This document shows positions 1 to 8,424 of a DNA stretch of 64,000 nt, one piece after another. Origin of the DNA: Fictibacillus arsenicus (GTDB taxonomy: Bacteria > Bacillota > Bacilli > Bacillales > Fictibacillaceae). The stretch is taken from positions 3,100,001-3,164,000 of the forward strand of contig NZ_CP016761.1 of assembly GCF_001642935.1 (NCBI RefSeq). Direction: 5' to 3'. A program made the translations under genes and the position numbers. The first letter of the stretch is position 1. Each line of letters starts with the position of its first letter. The notes below the pieces were generated by a model. It had not been told where the DNA came from. It saw only the letters and a list, made by a program, of their open reading frames with translations, and did not search any database.

Positions 1-1
1 T

Positions 2-64
2 ATCGTTGAAGAAATATACGGCAAAGGGATGAAAAAGGAGGTGCATCATGAGGAAGTACATTGA
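2..64 (+). CDS. C-terminal end of an ABC transporter ATPase (partial, cut by window edge)
   Basis: Reading frame 2 is open from the left edge to a TGA at 62-64 and encodes about 20 residues starting IVEEIYGKGMKKE. The frame overlaps the start of the next permease gene by 17 bp, the usual arrangement when an ABC-2 ATPase precedes its permeases. The catalytic part lies outside the window, so the identity rests on context and overlap only. Confidence 0.5.
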   Translation: MVEEIYGKGMKKEVHHEEVH

Positions 65-836
65 GTTTGCCCGTGTACAGATGCAAGTTCATGCGGCCTA
101 TTCTGCATGGTTTTGGGCAAATACGTTTTCAGTTCTGTTGAGAATGTTTGTTATCTATTTCTTCTGGCGGGCGGTATACAGCAATCGTTCAGAAATTGAA
201 AGTTTGTCTTTTGATGGAATGATTACCTATATCATTATCGCGATGTTTCTGCAAATGTTCGTTTCTGGTGTTGGCCGGGAACTTGCTCATACAATCAAGG
301 ATGGTAATGTTGCCATTGAACTTATGCGCCCTTATCACTTGATCACTCGCCTTATTGCTATGGATATAGGCGATAAAGTAATCTACTTTATCCGTGGTGC
401 GCTGCCTTTAGGAATACTTGCATTTGTTTTTATGGATGTAACTTTGCCTGCAACCTGGCAATCTGGAATCTTATTTCTCCTTAGTGCACTAATGGGAATA
501 TGGATTGGAACATTCTTTGATTTATTAATCGCCATCCTTGCCTTTTGGACTATTAATCTATGGGGACTGGAAGTAATGAAAGAAGCGGTTGTTTCTTTTT
601 TCTCTGGTGCACTCGTTCCGCTTATTTTGTTTCCAGAATGGTTTCAGACTGTAAGCCTCTTCTTGCCGTTTCAGGCCATGGTGTATGTGCCCGTAGCGAT
701 CTACACGGGAATTTTGACTGGAACAGAAGCTTGGCTTGCAGTGGGTTCCCAGATTATATGGGCTGTTTTACTGTTTGGATTACTTAGAGTTTTATGGTCG
801 GTGGCGATGAAGAAAGTAACGATTTTCGGAGGATAG
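48..836 (+). CDS. ABC-2 type exporter permease, subunit 1
   Basis: The product is a 262-residue polytopic membrane protein with about six hydrophobic segments (roughly 20-40, 55-75, 105-130, 140-170, 180-205 and 230-255). It resembles the ABC-2 permease family formerly called DUF990, which occurs as pairs with one ATPase in Bacillus and drives efflux of an unknown substrate. The start ATG follows AAAAGGAGGTG at a normal distance. It lies between the tail of a probable ATPase and a second similar permease 12 bp downstream, which implies one heteromeric exporter. The substrate cannot be told from the sequence. Confidence 0.8.
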   Translation: MRKYIEFARVQMQVHAAYSAWFWANTFSVLLRMFVIYFFWRAVYSNRSEIESLSFDGMITYIIIAMFLQMFVSGVGRELAHTIKDGNVAIELMRPYHLITRLIAMDIGDKVIYFIRGALPLGILAFVFMDVTLPATWQSGILFLLSALMGIWIGTFFDLLIAILAFWTINLWGLEVMKEAVVSFFSGALVPLILFPEWFQTVSLFLPFQAMVYVPVAIYTGILTGTEAWLAVGSQIIWAVLLFGLLRVLWSVAMKKVTIFGG

Positions 837-848
837 GAGGGGACATTC

Positions 849-1640
849 TTGATACGGTACATGAAATTATATTACTTGTTTTGTAAACAGAATCTGAAAG
901 TTATGATGGAATATCGAATGGATTTTCTGCTCGGCGTATTGTCTGTTATGCTTCAGCAATTTGCCGGTATATTCTTTGTGAAAATCGTTTTTGACCACAT
1001 TCATGAACTGAACGGCTGGACGTTTTATGAAATTTTATTCATTTACGGTATTGCAGCTACCGGCAGATCGATTCACCATATTTTCTTTGATAACCTATGG
1101 ACACTTGGCTGGCAATACATTCGCCCAGGAAAGTTTGACCGCCTTCTGATCCGGCCGATCAATCCGCTGTTTCATTTTATCGCAGACCGCCTTCAGCAAG
1201 ACGGGTTTGGCCAGCTGTTTATTGGAATTATTGTACTCGGAACGGCGATGCCGCACTTAGATATTTCATGGGGTTTCATGGAATATTTCATTCTTGTCAT
1301 TATGATTATTGCATCTGGTTTTATTTTCGTAGCGGTGAATCTCTTTTTTGCGACACTGTCTTTTTGGATGGTTGATAGCCTTCCAATCGTTTGGACGATC
1401 TTTAATTTAAGCGATTTTGCACGATATCCGCTGACGATCTATCATAAAGGAATCCAACACTTATTAACTTGGATCATTCCTTATGGATTTACAGCTTTTT
1501 ATCCTGCCGCATACTTTATAAAAGGTTCAGGATTTGAAAACCTCGCATTGCTCACACCTGTTATTGCAATCGTATCGTGCGCTTTAGCATACTGGTTTTG
1601 GAATCGAGGGCTTAAAGCCTTTACGAGTACAGGAAGTTAA
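849..1640 (+). CDS. ABC-2 type exporter permease, subunit 2
   Basis: The product is a 263-residue membrane protein of the same family as the preceding permease, with about six membrane segments and a conserved loop near residues 80-105 (GWQYIRPGKFDRLLIRP). Translation appears to begin at TTG 849, preceded by ATAGGAGGGG; the first ATG lies further in and has no ribosome site. It is probably the partner subunit of permease 1 and ends the operon, since a hairpin terminator follows directly. The transported compound is unknown. Confidence 0.8.
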   Translation: MIRYMKLYYLFCKQNLKVMMEYRMDFLLGVLSVMLQQFAGIFFVKIVFDHIHELNGWTFYEILFIYGIAATGRSIHHIFFDNLWTLGWQYIRPGKFDRLLIRPINPLFHFIADRLQQDGFGQLFIGIIVLGTAMPHLDISWGFMEYFILVIMIIASGFIFVAVNLFFATLSFWMVDSLPIVWTIFNLSDFARYPLTIYHKGIQHLLTWIIPYGFTAFYPAAYFIKGSGFENLALLTPVIAIVSCALAYWFWNRGLKAFTSTGS

Positions 1641-1644
1641 GAAA

Positions 1645-1698
1645 AAAGCCGGCTTCTATCCGTCTCTTTAAGCGGATAATGAAGTCAGCTTCTTTTTT
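1645..1698 (+). terminator. Rho-independent terminator of the ABC exporter operon
   Basis: Arms AAGCCGGCTTC and GAAGTCAGCTT enclose a second small hairpin (ATCCG/CGGAT) and are followed by CTTTTTT. It lies 4 bp after the stop of permease 2. Confidence 0.8.
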
Positions 1699-1758
1699 CG
1701 GCCTCTTTTCTAAAAGATTGTTGCTTCCGATTCTTTTTTGAAAACACTTCATTGGCAA

Positions 1759-1886
1759 GTTGATTGAAGCGGAAGGTGCGAGACTCCTATGGGACGAGCG
1801 GTCAGGTGGAGACTCCTAATGGCGCAAAGCGGCAGGAGGCTCACCGCACGCCCCATGGAAAGCGAGCGCCTGGAGCGGAAATCAAC
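1759..1886 (+). repeat. Dispersed hairpin repeat, copy A
   Basis: Core of a repeat also found at 5605, 9788, 33222 (reverse) and 39055. It begins GTTGATT and ends ATCAAC, contains the shared blocks AAGGTGCGAGACTCCT, GAGGCTCACCGCACGCCCC and GAAAGCGAGC, and folds on itself (GGTGGAGACTCCT against AGGAGGCTCACC). Outer arms AAAGATTGTTGCTT (from 1716) and AGCAACAAAATTT (to about 1913) extend the inverted repeat. It sits between convergent genes. Short open frames across it are artefacts. Confidence 0.85.
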
Positions 1887-1922
1887 CACTTTCAACAGCA
1901 ACAAAATTTACGAAAACAGCCT

Positions 1923-2507
1923 TTATTTTTTAATTACTCCGCACAAAACGCGGTCCCCCGAATTTCCAGCAGGATCTGTTTTGTAATCATCTGCGTCTGC
2001 GTGGATGACGAGCGCCGTCCCGCCGTTAGAAAACAGCGAATTTGATTTTCCTTCAGCAAGTGAAACCATTGTTGAAAGAACTTCCTCGTGGACGACACCG
2101 CTTTCGTCAGCTGTAATATTATGAATATCTCCAACATGTGGTCCTTTTGGATTTAAAAATCCATGCTTTTTATCTGTCGGGTTAAAATGGGCTCCTGCTG
2201 ACTTGAAATCTGGCGGTGTGCATATTGCTTTTTCATGAAAGTGAATCCCATGTTCACCTGGTTTTAAACCAGTGGCATTTACTTCTACATTGACCCCTTC
2301 CGCTGTCTGGGTCAGCGTTGCTTCTCCCGCTTTTTTCCCTTTTGTGTCTACTAGATTCACAATGTACGATCCGCCTTTTACTTTACTGGATGCTGCTTGT
2401 GATTCTTCCATCTCATGATCTTTATGCTCGTCTTCTTTTTTGTTTCCGCATGATGCTAGTATGGCTACTAGTACCATTAGTAACATGATTTTTAGTATTT
2501 TTTTCAA
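1923..2507 (-). CDS. sodC: Superoxide dismutase-like Cu/Zn lipoprotein
   Basis: The product belongs to the Cu/Zn superoxide dismutase fold, which dismutates superoxide outside the membrane. The likely start is TTG at 2507, eight bases after AGGAGGG, giving a signal sequence and a lipobox ending LASC (Cys20). The acidic linker 22-45 leads into the SOD domain. Metal ligands are visible: HFH (89, 91), AHF (107), KKHG (115), PHVGD (124 and 127) and VIHAD (169), with a probable disulfide C96-C189. B. subtilis YojM is recalled to lack part of the copper site, so this copy may be active. It is monocistronic, 63 bp after the next gene upstream. Confidence 0.88.
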   Translation of the reverse strand: MKKILKIMLLMVLVAILASCGNKKEDEHKDHEMEESQAASSKVKGGSYIVNLVDTKGKKAGEATLTQTAEGVNVEVNATGLKPGEHGIHFHEKAICTPPDFKSAGAHFNPTDKKHGFLNPKGPHVGDIHNITADESGVVHEEVLSTMVSLAEGKSNSLFSNGGTALVIHADADDYKTDPAGNSGDRVLCGVIKK

Positions 2508-2576
2508 AAGCATTTCCCTCCTGATGATTAGCGATATTCTATTCTCCGCCCAATCATCCGAACTTTAAACATCAAT

Positions 2577-3260
2577 TTAAAGAAAATGGGTTTCGAGTAC
2601 TGTTTCAACAACTTCCCCATTTTTTAGTTGTATATAATAGGCTTTAGCATTTTCTCGGGAACTTACAGTCTTGTTCAGTTTTCCGTTAATAAAATGCAGT
2701 GCGGCTCCATCATCTGCTGCGTATCCAGCTTTTAATCCTTCTTTTATCAGGCGGTGATAAGCCGGCCTTCTTTCTTCTTCTCCATCATAATGAGGACAAT
2801 GACTTCCTTTGAGAAACCCTAAACATGAAAGCCCGCGAAGCGGTCCAAAGGAATCTGTAACCCCTTCTTCAAACCAGCAAAGAGATCCTGCACTTAAACC
2901 TGCTAAGATCTTTCCTTCTTCGTATGCCTTTTTGAGCAGCTGATCCAGTCCCCACTCTCTCCAAAGCGCGAGTAAATTCTTCGTGTTCCCTCCTCCCACG
3001 TAAAAAATATCCTGCTTCTTAACAAATTCTTCTAAGTTTTTGGGAGGAGAAAATAAAGAAAGATGCTCTGGCACACAGTTCTCCGTTTCAAATGCTTTAT
3101 AGAAGCGTTCGATATAACTGTCCGAATCTCCGCTTGCTGTCGGAACGAAACAAATATGAGGGTTTTCAGCTTTTGATTGCGCAAGTATATAGTGATCGAG
3201 CATTTTGTTCTCAGGTTCCATCGAAAATCCGCCGCCACCCATTGCGATGATTTGTTTCAT
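2577..3260 (-). CDS. pepE: Peptidase E-like (family S51) dipeptidase, YgaJ type
   Basis: The product is a cytoplasmic protein of about 227 residues of the S51 peptidase family, which cleaves Asp-X dipeptides in characterised members. The nucleophile motif GLSAGS is present (Ser about 123), as are the YVGGGNT motif near 87-93 and the N-terminal MGGGGF loop. A GTG 12 bp upstream is also open, but ATG 3260 has the better spacing from AAGGAG. It has no clear operon partner. Peptidase activity in Bacillus homologues is inferred from the family. Confidence 0.85.
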   Translation of the reverse strand: MKQIIAMGGGGFSMEPENKMLDHYILAQSKAENPHICFVPTASGDSDSYIERFYKAFETENCVPEHLSLFSPPKNLEEFVKKQDIFYVGGGNTKNLLALWREWGLDQLLKKAYEEGKILAGLSAGSLCWFEEGVTDSFGPLRGLSCLGFLKGSHCPHYDGEEERRPAYHRLIKEGLKAGYAADDGAALHFINGKLNKTVSSRENAKAYYIQLKNGEVVETVLETHFL

Positions 3261-3402
3261 TTTGGTCTTCACTCCTTTTTTAGTCCATTTCGCTTATACT
3301 TGTCATTCTCCTGTTCAAGTCTGGAAAATTTTCTTTCTGAAAAAAACAGATTTAGAATGCATATTTATTTATCCAGAAAAATGACACATGAATACAGCTC
3401 AT

Positions 3403-3433
3403 AAAAAACACCAGCCGCTTCCAACGGCTGGTG
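3403..3433 (-). terminator. Terminator of the MacB/LolD-like ABC operon
   Basis: A perfect stem CACCAGCCG/CGGCTGGTG with a seven-base loop is followed on the minus strand by TTTTTTAT. It lies directly after the permease stop at 3441. Confidence 0.88.
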
Positions 3434-3440
3434 CTCGCTC

Positions 3441-4760
3441 TTAAACATCTCTTCTTAAAGCTTTTAGTACATCTACTGTTGTTGCTTTTGCAGCTGGTCT
3501 CCATCCTGAAAGCAAGGTAACACCCATACAGATCGTGACCGCTATTGCTGTCAGACTCCAAGGTATATAAGAAAGCATGAACCCTTCCGGCGGTGTTTCA
3601 TTGATGAACTGCTCAATAATAATAGGAAGAGCAAAATTCACGCCATAACTGGTTATATAGGCTAAAAGGGTACCTAATCCCACACCCCATAAACCGATAT
3701 AGGCGCTTTCTAAAAGGAAGATTCGTTTAACTGTTTTCGGAGTAGCACCGATCGCTTTCATGATTCCGATGTCCTGTGATCTTTCCGTAACAGCCATCGT
3801 CATCGTGTTAAAAATACCGATAGAAGCGATTAGAACGGCAATTGCACCGATAAAAATTAACCCTGCTTTAAATAAAGTGAAATAAACGTTCATCTGTTTT
3901 AACTCTTTAATAATCGAATACGTCATGTAATCCAGCTTCTCGATTCGATCCGTTACTTCTTTCACATCATCCGCTGATATAGTGAATGCTTTTACTTCAC
4001 CATAGTTTTTTAATTCATCAGCTGATGCGATTTTTGGATCTTGTTTTCCTAAAATTGAAATAACCTCATTATATAAATCTTCTGTAATAAACACGGAATT
4101 ATCATGCGCCCATTCTCGTGTCGGCTTTTTACCGATTCCCACGATTTTCACATCAACTGTTTGGACAGGTCCTTCTATTTTTATATCAGGATTGTCTGTC
4201 TTTAAATGATACGTTAGTGTCTCGTTCAACAACTTGCCTTTATAGGAAAGCTCCTTCATCTTTTTTTGAGCTTCTTCTTCACTCAAACCTTCCAAATAGT
4301 TTTCCGGCTGGTCCTGTCTTAATTCCTCTGCAAAATGGTAGCCAACAACGATTTCATTTTTATTCTTAGGCATGCGGCCTTTATCAAGTTCGAATCCCGC
4401 TTTTTCTTCAGAAGGCATATAAGCACTCATCACATTAGCAAATGTATTATATTCACCAATAGATAACTGATTTGCCGGCGTATATTTTTTTCGCGTTACC
4501 GCTTTTACTCCTTCAATCTGTTCGAGCTTCTTCACATCGTTTTCTGTCATCATGCCGCTTTCTTTTTGAACTTGAATTTCGTTCACCATGCGAAAGCTCA
4601 TCACATCGTCAACAGCTGTTTTATGAATCGCAAATCCGATGGATGCCAGCATGATTAAGAAAGCACATCCGATTGTTGATGCTAGGATCGTCATCCAGAC
4701 TCGTGTTCTGTTTTTCTTCATATTACTTCTTACAAACCGATGCTTATCTTTGAACTTCAT
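3441..4760 (-). CDS. ABC transporter permease, FtsX/MacB family
   Basis: The product has 439 residues: one N-terminal membrane helix (about 18-45), a long extracellular MacB-like domain (about 50-285) and three C-terminal helices (about 295-325, 350-385, 400-425) carrying the FtsX fold. Such permeases work as mechanotransmitters or exporters with a LolD-type ATPase, which is encoded immediately upstream and overlaps by 17 bp. ATG 4760 follows GGGGAG. The conserved MTERSQDIGIMKAIGA region between helices is present. Substrate is unknown; antibiotic or peptide export and lipoprotein handling are possible. Confidence 0.88.
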   Translation of the reverse strand: MKFKDKHRFVRSNMKKNRTRVWMTILASTIGCAFLIMLASIGFAIHKTAVDDVMSFRMVNEIQVQKESGMMTENDVKKLEQIEGVKAVTRKKYTPANQLSIGEYNTFANVMSAYMPSEEKAGFELDKGRMPKNKNEIVVGYHFAEELRQDQPENYLEGLSEEEAQKKMKELSYKGKLLNETLTYHLKTDNPDIKIEGPVQTVDVKIVGIGKKPTREWAHDNSVFITEDLYNEVISILGKQDPKIASADELKNYGEVKAFTISADDVKEVTDRIEKLDYMTYSIIKELKQMNVYFTLFKAGLIFIGAIAVLIASIGIFNTMTMAVTERSQDIGIMKAIGATPKTVKRIFLLESAYIGLWGVGLGTLLAYITSYGVNFALPIIIEQFINETPPEGFMLSYIPWSLTAIAVTICMGVTLLSGWRPAAKATTVDVLKALRRDV

Positions 4761-5448
4761 GAAGCATTCTCCCCTCTCTTAAGTATCCATCAATGATTTC
4801 AACTTTACGATGAGCGATGGAAGCTACCTCATGGTCATGTGTAATCATTAAGAATGTAATTCCGTATTTTTCGTTAAGTTCTTTTATAAAAGATAATAGT
4901 TGTTTCTCATTTTCCGAATCTAAGCTTCCTGTTGGTTCATCCGCCAAGATAAGCGGCGGATTCAAGATTAATGCTCTCGCAATACTTACTCGCTGCTGCT
5001 GCCCGCCTGACAGCTCTCCTGGGTAATGATTTTGGAAAGATTCAAGACCTACACGTTTTAACATTTCTTCCGTTCTCTTTTTTCTTTCGTGCTCGCCGAC
5101 TCCTTTTAAAACAAGCGGGAGCTCCACATTTTCAAACGCTGACATGGACGGTATCAGCTGAAAGCTCTGAAAGATAAAACCAAGATGGTTCAAGCGGAAC
5201 TCCGCCCATTTTGATTCAGAAAATCTGCTTACATTTGTTCCATTAATCGTGATGTTTCCTACTTCTGGCTGGATAAAACCAGAGATCAAGTTTAATAATG
5301 TTGATTTACCAGAGCCGCTTCTTCCAACAACAGCAACGATTTCGCCTTCTGCAACTTGAAGATTAACATCATGAAGCACAGGGACGATATTTTCTTTCCC
5401 TTTCTTTCCAATCTTAAATGCATAAGATAAATTGCTTACAGAAATCAT
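4744..5448 (-). CDS. ABC transporter ATPase, LolD/MacB type
   Basis: The product is a 234-residue nucleotide-binding subunit with Walker A GRSGSGKST (42-50), Q-loop FQSF near 93, signature LSGGQ (146-150), Walker B LILADEP (166-172) and switch His in MITHD (about 204). It energises the FtsX-type permease encoded just downstream and overlapping. The ATG follows AAGGGGTGGGAA. A palindromic GTGTA motif upstream suggests a dedicated repressor, but no regulator gene is adjacent. Confidence 0.92.
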   Translation of the reverse strand: MISVSNLSYAFKIGKKGKENIVPVLHDVNLQVAEGEIVAVVGRSGSGKSTLLNLISGFIQPEVGNITINGTNVSRFSESKWAEFRLNHLGFIFQSFQLIPSMSAFENVELPLVLKGVGEHERKKRTEEMLKRVGLESFQNHYPGELSGGQQQRVSIARALILNPPLILADEPTGSLDSENEKQLLSFIKELNEKYGITFLMITHDHEVASIAHRKVEIIDGYLREGRMLHEVQR

Positions 5449-5470
5449 TTTCCCACCCCTTATGTATTAA

Positions 5471-5493
5471 GTGTACTATTTAGTGTAATACAC
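5471..5493 (-). promoter_or_regulatory. Candidate operator of the ABC operon (GTGTA palindrome)
   Basis: An 11-bp perfect odd palindrome GTGTAATACAC (5483-5493) and a further GTGTA at 5471 lie 23-45 bp before the ATPase start. GntR/YtrA-type regulators of ABC operons bind similar GTGTA/TACAC arms. The link is inference from motif and position. Confidence 0.35.
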
Positions 5494-5604
5494 ATATACC
5501 ATGCACACCCACTAACTGTCAATACATTCCAAAATATTTTTTAAAAGGCTCTTTTTAAAGGATTGTTGCTTCTCGGTGAATTTTTATGATTAAATCCATT
5601 GACA

Positions 5605-5794
5605 GTTGATTGGAGTGTAAGGTGCGAGACTCCTCGAAAATGAAAAATCACATTTTCTTCGTGCGATGTAACGCTGTCGTAGCCTTCCTTGTCCTGCGGG
5701 ATCGCGGGGCAGGTGATACTCCTAACGGCGCAAAGCGCAGAGGAGGCTCACCGCACGCCCCCCGGAAAGCGAGCAACCTGAAACGGAAAACAAC
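5605..5794 (+). repeat. Dispersed hairpin repeat, copy B, with a 61-bp internal insertion
   Basis: This is the same element as copies A, C, D and E but longer. After GGTGCGAGACTCCT it carries extra sequence at 5635-5695 containing the hairpin GAAAATG/CATTTTC, then resumes at GCGGGATCGCGGG. The insert ends TCCT, repeating the four bases just before it. Together with the operator-like site and the RocB leader, this fills the gene-free stretch 5449-5917. Confidence 0.85.
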
Positions 5795-5917
5795 TACTTT
5801 CATAAACATCCTGTAACTGAAATCAACATCTCTCATTTCGAACCACCTTTTTAAAAAAAGGATTTAAAGGGAAAGAGTAGTATAGTAAACAAAGGCATAC
5901 ATCAAGGAGGGACATAC

Positions 5918-7552
5918 ATGTTAAAGTGGCAGTCTAAAGAGGGTTATACGAAACTATTAAAAGACCTTGTATCTATACCGAGCATCACAAACCATGACGG
6001 AGAAATGTTTATGGCTGAGCATCTCTACCATACTCTTTCTTCTCTTGAATATTTCACGAAGAATTCGGATCATCTTCGTCATCACCCAACTCCTGATGGT
6101 CGGAAACTGGTTACAGCTTTCGTTCAGAATGATCCTTCTGTAAAGGAAACTATCATTCTCTTAAGTCATTTTGACGTTGTTGCGGTTGAGGACTTTGGTG
6201 AGTGGAAACACCTGGCTTTTCGTCCTGATGAATTGACTGAAAAGATAATAGAAAACAAAGAGCTTCTCCATCCTTTTGTGCAGGATGATCTAAACTCTGG
6301 CGAGTGGCTTTTTGGTCGAGGAACAATGGACATGAAAGCAGGAGTTGCCCTTCATATTTCGATGATAGAAAAAGCGGCAACTGGTCATTTTAAAGGCAAT
6401 GTTCTGATGATTTCTGTTCCGGATGAAGAAGTTCATTCAGAGGGCATGCTGGCAGGAGTCAGTGTTTTACGCCAGCTTCAAGAGGAATATGATATTAAAT
6501 ATATCGCGTGTTTAAATGGAGAGCCGAGTTTCACAAAATTCCCCGGGGATACCTCTCCTTATATGTATACGGGATCTACTGGAAAGATTCTGCCCGGCTT
6601 TCTTTGCTATGGAAAAGAAACGCATGTCGGAGAACCTCTTGCCGGCATGAACGGAAATGCGATGGCAGCAGAGATTACGAGAGAACTAGAATGGAACGTT
6701 GATTATGTTGAAACCTTCCGTGATGAAGCAACTCCAGTACCTGCTAATCTCATTCAAAAAGATTTAAAGGATCACTATTCTGTGCAAATTCCGCACGCAG
6801 CAGTAACGCTTTTTAATTTAATGCTGTTTAACAGACCACTTTCTGAGATTACGAATATGCTCATTAATAGTGCACAAAAGGCAGCCGCATCATTCGAAAA
6901 CAGACTATATAAAAAAAGTCAGCAAGTCTCAAAGATTATTCCTTTTACCCCTATAAAAGAAAAAATCAAAGTGATCACATTTAATGAACTTTATGAACAT
7001 GCGGTAGAAAAATACGGTCAGGAAGAACTCGACCGAAGAGAAAACATGCTTCAGACCAACAATCCGAATGCAGACGAAAGAGAATTAACGATTCAATATG
7101 TGTTCGAACTTGCCAGCCTCTGCAGAGACTTAGCGCCAATGACGGTACTATTTTATACTCCGCCTTTTTATCCGGCTGTATGTTCAAGCGACCATCCATT
7201 AATTAAACACACTACCGAAAAAGTGGTTCAGCATGCTCGAGAAAAGTTCAACAGCAAGCTCGTGAACGTGCATTATTTCAGCGGTTTATCTGATTTAAGT
7301 TACATCGGTTTTAAAGGGGATGCTCATGACCTGTCTTCGTTCACAAGCAATTTCCCTCTATTGGGATCAAGGTACAACATTCCTTTTGATGACATGAAAG
7401 AGATCGACATACCGGTAATCAATATCGGCCCTCTCGGCAAGGATGCTCATCAATGGACCGAACGGCTTGAGATTAATAAAGTGATGGATGAAACTCACCC
7501 TCTAATTGTTTATGCAATGGAAACATTGTTTGAAAACAGCAGAAAAAAATAA
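5918..7552 (+). CDS. rocB: RocB-like M20 family peptidase (arginine utilisation protein)
   Basis: The product is a 544-residue cytoplasmic metal-dependent hydrolase of the M20 family, matching RocB of the Bacillus arginine/ornithine degradation regulon in length and layout. Metal-site motifs are LLSHFDVV (about 82-89), the FGRGTMDMKAG segment (about 132-142) and SVPDEEVHSEG (about 167-177). Its substrate in B. subtilis is not firmly established. ATG 5918 follows AAGGAGGGAC. No other roc genes are nearby, so it stands alone between the repeat and a bidirectional terminator. Confidence 0.85.
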   Translation: MLKWQSKEGYTKLLKDLVSIPSITNHDGEMFMAEHLYHTLSSLEYFTKNSDHLRHHPTPDGRKLVTAFVQNDPSVKETIILLSHFDVVAVEDFGEWKHLAFRPDELTEKIIENKELLHPFVQDDLNSGEWLFGRGTMDMKAGVALHISMIEKAATGHFKGNVLMISVPDEEVHSEGMLAGVSVLRQLQEEYDIKYIACLNGEPSFTKFPGDTSPYMYTGSTGKILPGFLCYGKETHVGEPLAGMNGNAMAAEITRELEWNVDYVETFRDEATPVPANLIQKDLKDHYSVQIPHAAVTLFNLMLFNRPLSEITNMLINSAQKAAASFENRLYKKSQQVSKIIPFTPIKEKIKVITFNELYEHAVEKYGQEELDRRENMLQTNNPNADERELTIQYVFELASLCRDLAPMTVLFYTPPFYPAVCSSDHPLIKHTTEKVVQHAREKFNSKLVNVHYFSGLSDLSYIGFKGDAHDLSSFTSNFPLLGSRYNIPFDDMKEIDIPVINIGPLGKDAHQWTERLEINKVMDETHPLIVYAMETLFENSRKK

Positions 7553-7587
7553 AGAAGCCTTGGCTGAAGCCGAGTGAAAGCGAAAAA

Positions 7588-7622
7588 CCAGATCTGCAAT
7601 CAACAGATCTGGCTTTATTTTT
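7588..7622. terminator. Bidirectional terminator between rocB and the DUF4931 gene
   Basis: Arms CCAGATCTG and CAGATCTGG are flanked by AAAAA on the left and TTTATTTTT on the right, so it can serve both convergent genes. The stop codon of the minus-strand gene lies within the U-run. Confidence 0.85.
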
Positions 7623-8382
7623 CGGAAAAATAGATTTCCTTGATTTTATGTGCAATCTTTTCTATATTGTTTGCCACCTGCTGCACGCCATACCCCATGT
7701 AAAGAGGTGATGTAACAAACCGAGGCATAATCTTGCAGTACGTCGTTCCGTGATTTTTATAGAAAAATAAATTGTAACTTGTACAGTTCCTATGAAAATG
7801 ATTCAGCAAGAAATGCGTGCCTGCTTGTATGCAATCTGCGAATAACGAAAGCTCGGCATCTTTTTCCCAGATAACATTCAGTTCATAAAAGCCTACACGA
7901 GGCTTATTTGAAACGGTAAATCTGACGCCTTCCTTTTCAAAGACAGGTATTCCTTCAAACTGACTTTCTGAAAAGTCATGCTGACAATCAACCTCGTTCA
8001 ATCCGATTATCTGCATATGCGGATGCCTGATTGTCCCCCCGGATAATGGTCCATGATTTTTAAAGAACATGACAGAACGGTATTTTCCGCTTTGAATCAT
8101 TCGCTCCCAATGTTCGATTCCGAAATGAAGAACTTTATAGAGGTGTTCCTTTGTATACTCAGATAATTCCCCTTCACATTCTTCCGTTTCAATCAGGACG
8201 GTTTGGAAGGCTTGATCGAGCACGGTATATTTATTTTTTACTAAAATAATTGAACCGCTCTTATCGAGGACTTCTTCCAGCTCATCGATGCGACAAAAAG
8301 GACAAGGAGTTTCTCTGTTCTTAATGCTGTTAGGTTTTTGTGCTCCTATATCAGTAAAGAAAGTAATATGTGTATTTTTCAT
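7615..8382 (-). CDS. GalT/HIT-superfamily protein, DUF4931-like
   Basis: The product of about 255 residues has an N-terminal CPFC zinc-type pair (near residues 22-25) and a HPHMQIIG motif (about 145) like the HxHxQ nucleotidyl-transfer site of galactose-1-phosphate uridylyltransferase and HIT proteins. This suggests a nucleotidyltransferase or hydrolase, but no substrate is known. GTG at 8391 is also open; ATG 8382 has better spacing from GCGGTGA. It is 42 bp downstream of the anti-sigma gene and could be read through from it. Confidence 0.7.
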   Translation of the reverse strand: MKNTHITFFTDIGAQKPNSIKNRETPCPFCRIDELEEVLDKSGSIILVKNKYTVLDQAFQTVLIETEECEGELSEYTKEHLYKVLHFGIEHWERMIQSGKYRSVMFFKNHGPLSGGTIRHPHMQIIGLNEVDCQHDFSESQFEGIPVFEKEGVRFTVSNKPRVGFYELNVIWEKDAELSLFADCIQAGTHFLLNHFHRNCTSYNLFFYKNHGTTYCKIMPRFVTSPLYMGYGVQQVANNIEKIAHKIKEIYFSEK

Positions 8383-8424
8383 GCTTTTCACCGCTTTTGT
8401 TTGTTTCCTTTGTATCTTCTATTT

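Noticed and set aside
1764-2045. Open frames over the hairpin repeats (also 5610-5816, 9793-9987, 39103-39291) giving similar KVRDS...EAHRTP...GKRAS peptides
   Set aside because: They recur only because the repeat recurs; they have no ribosome sites and frames shift between copies.
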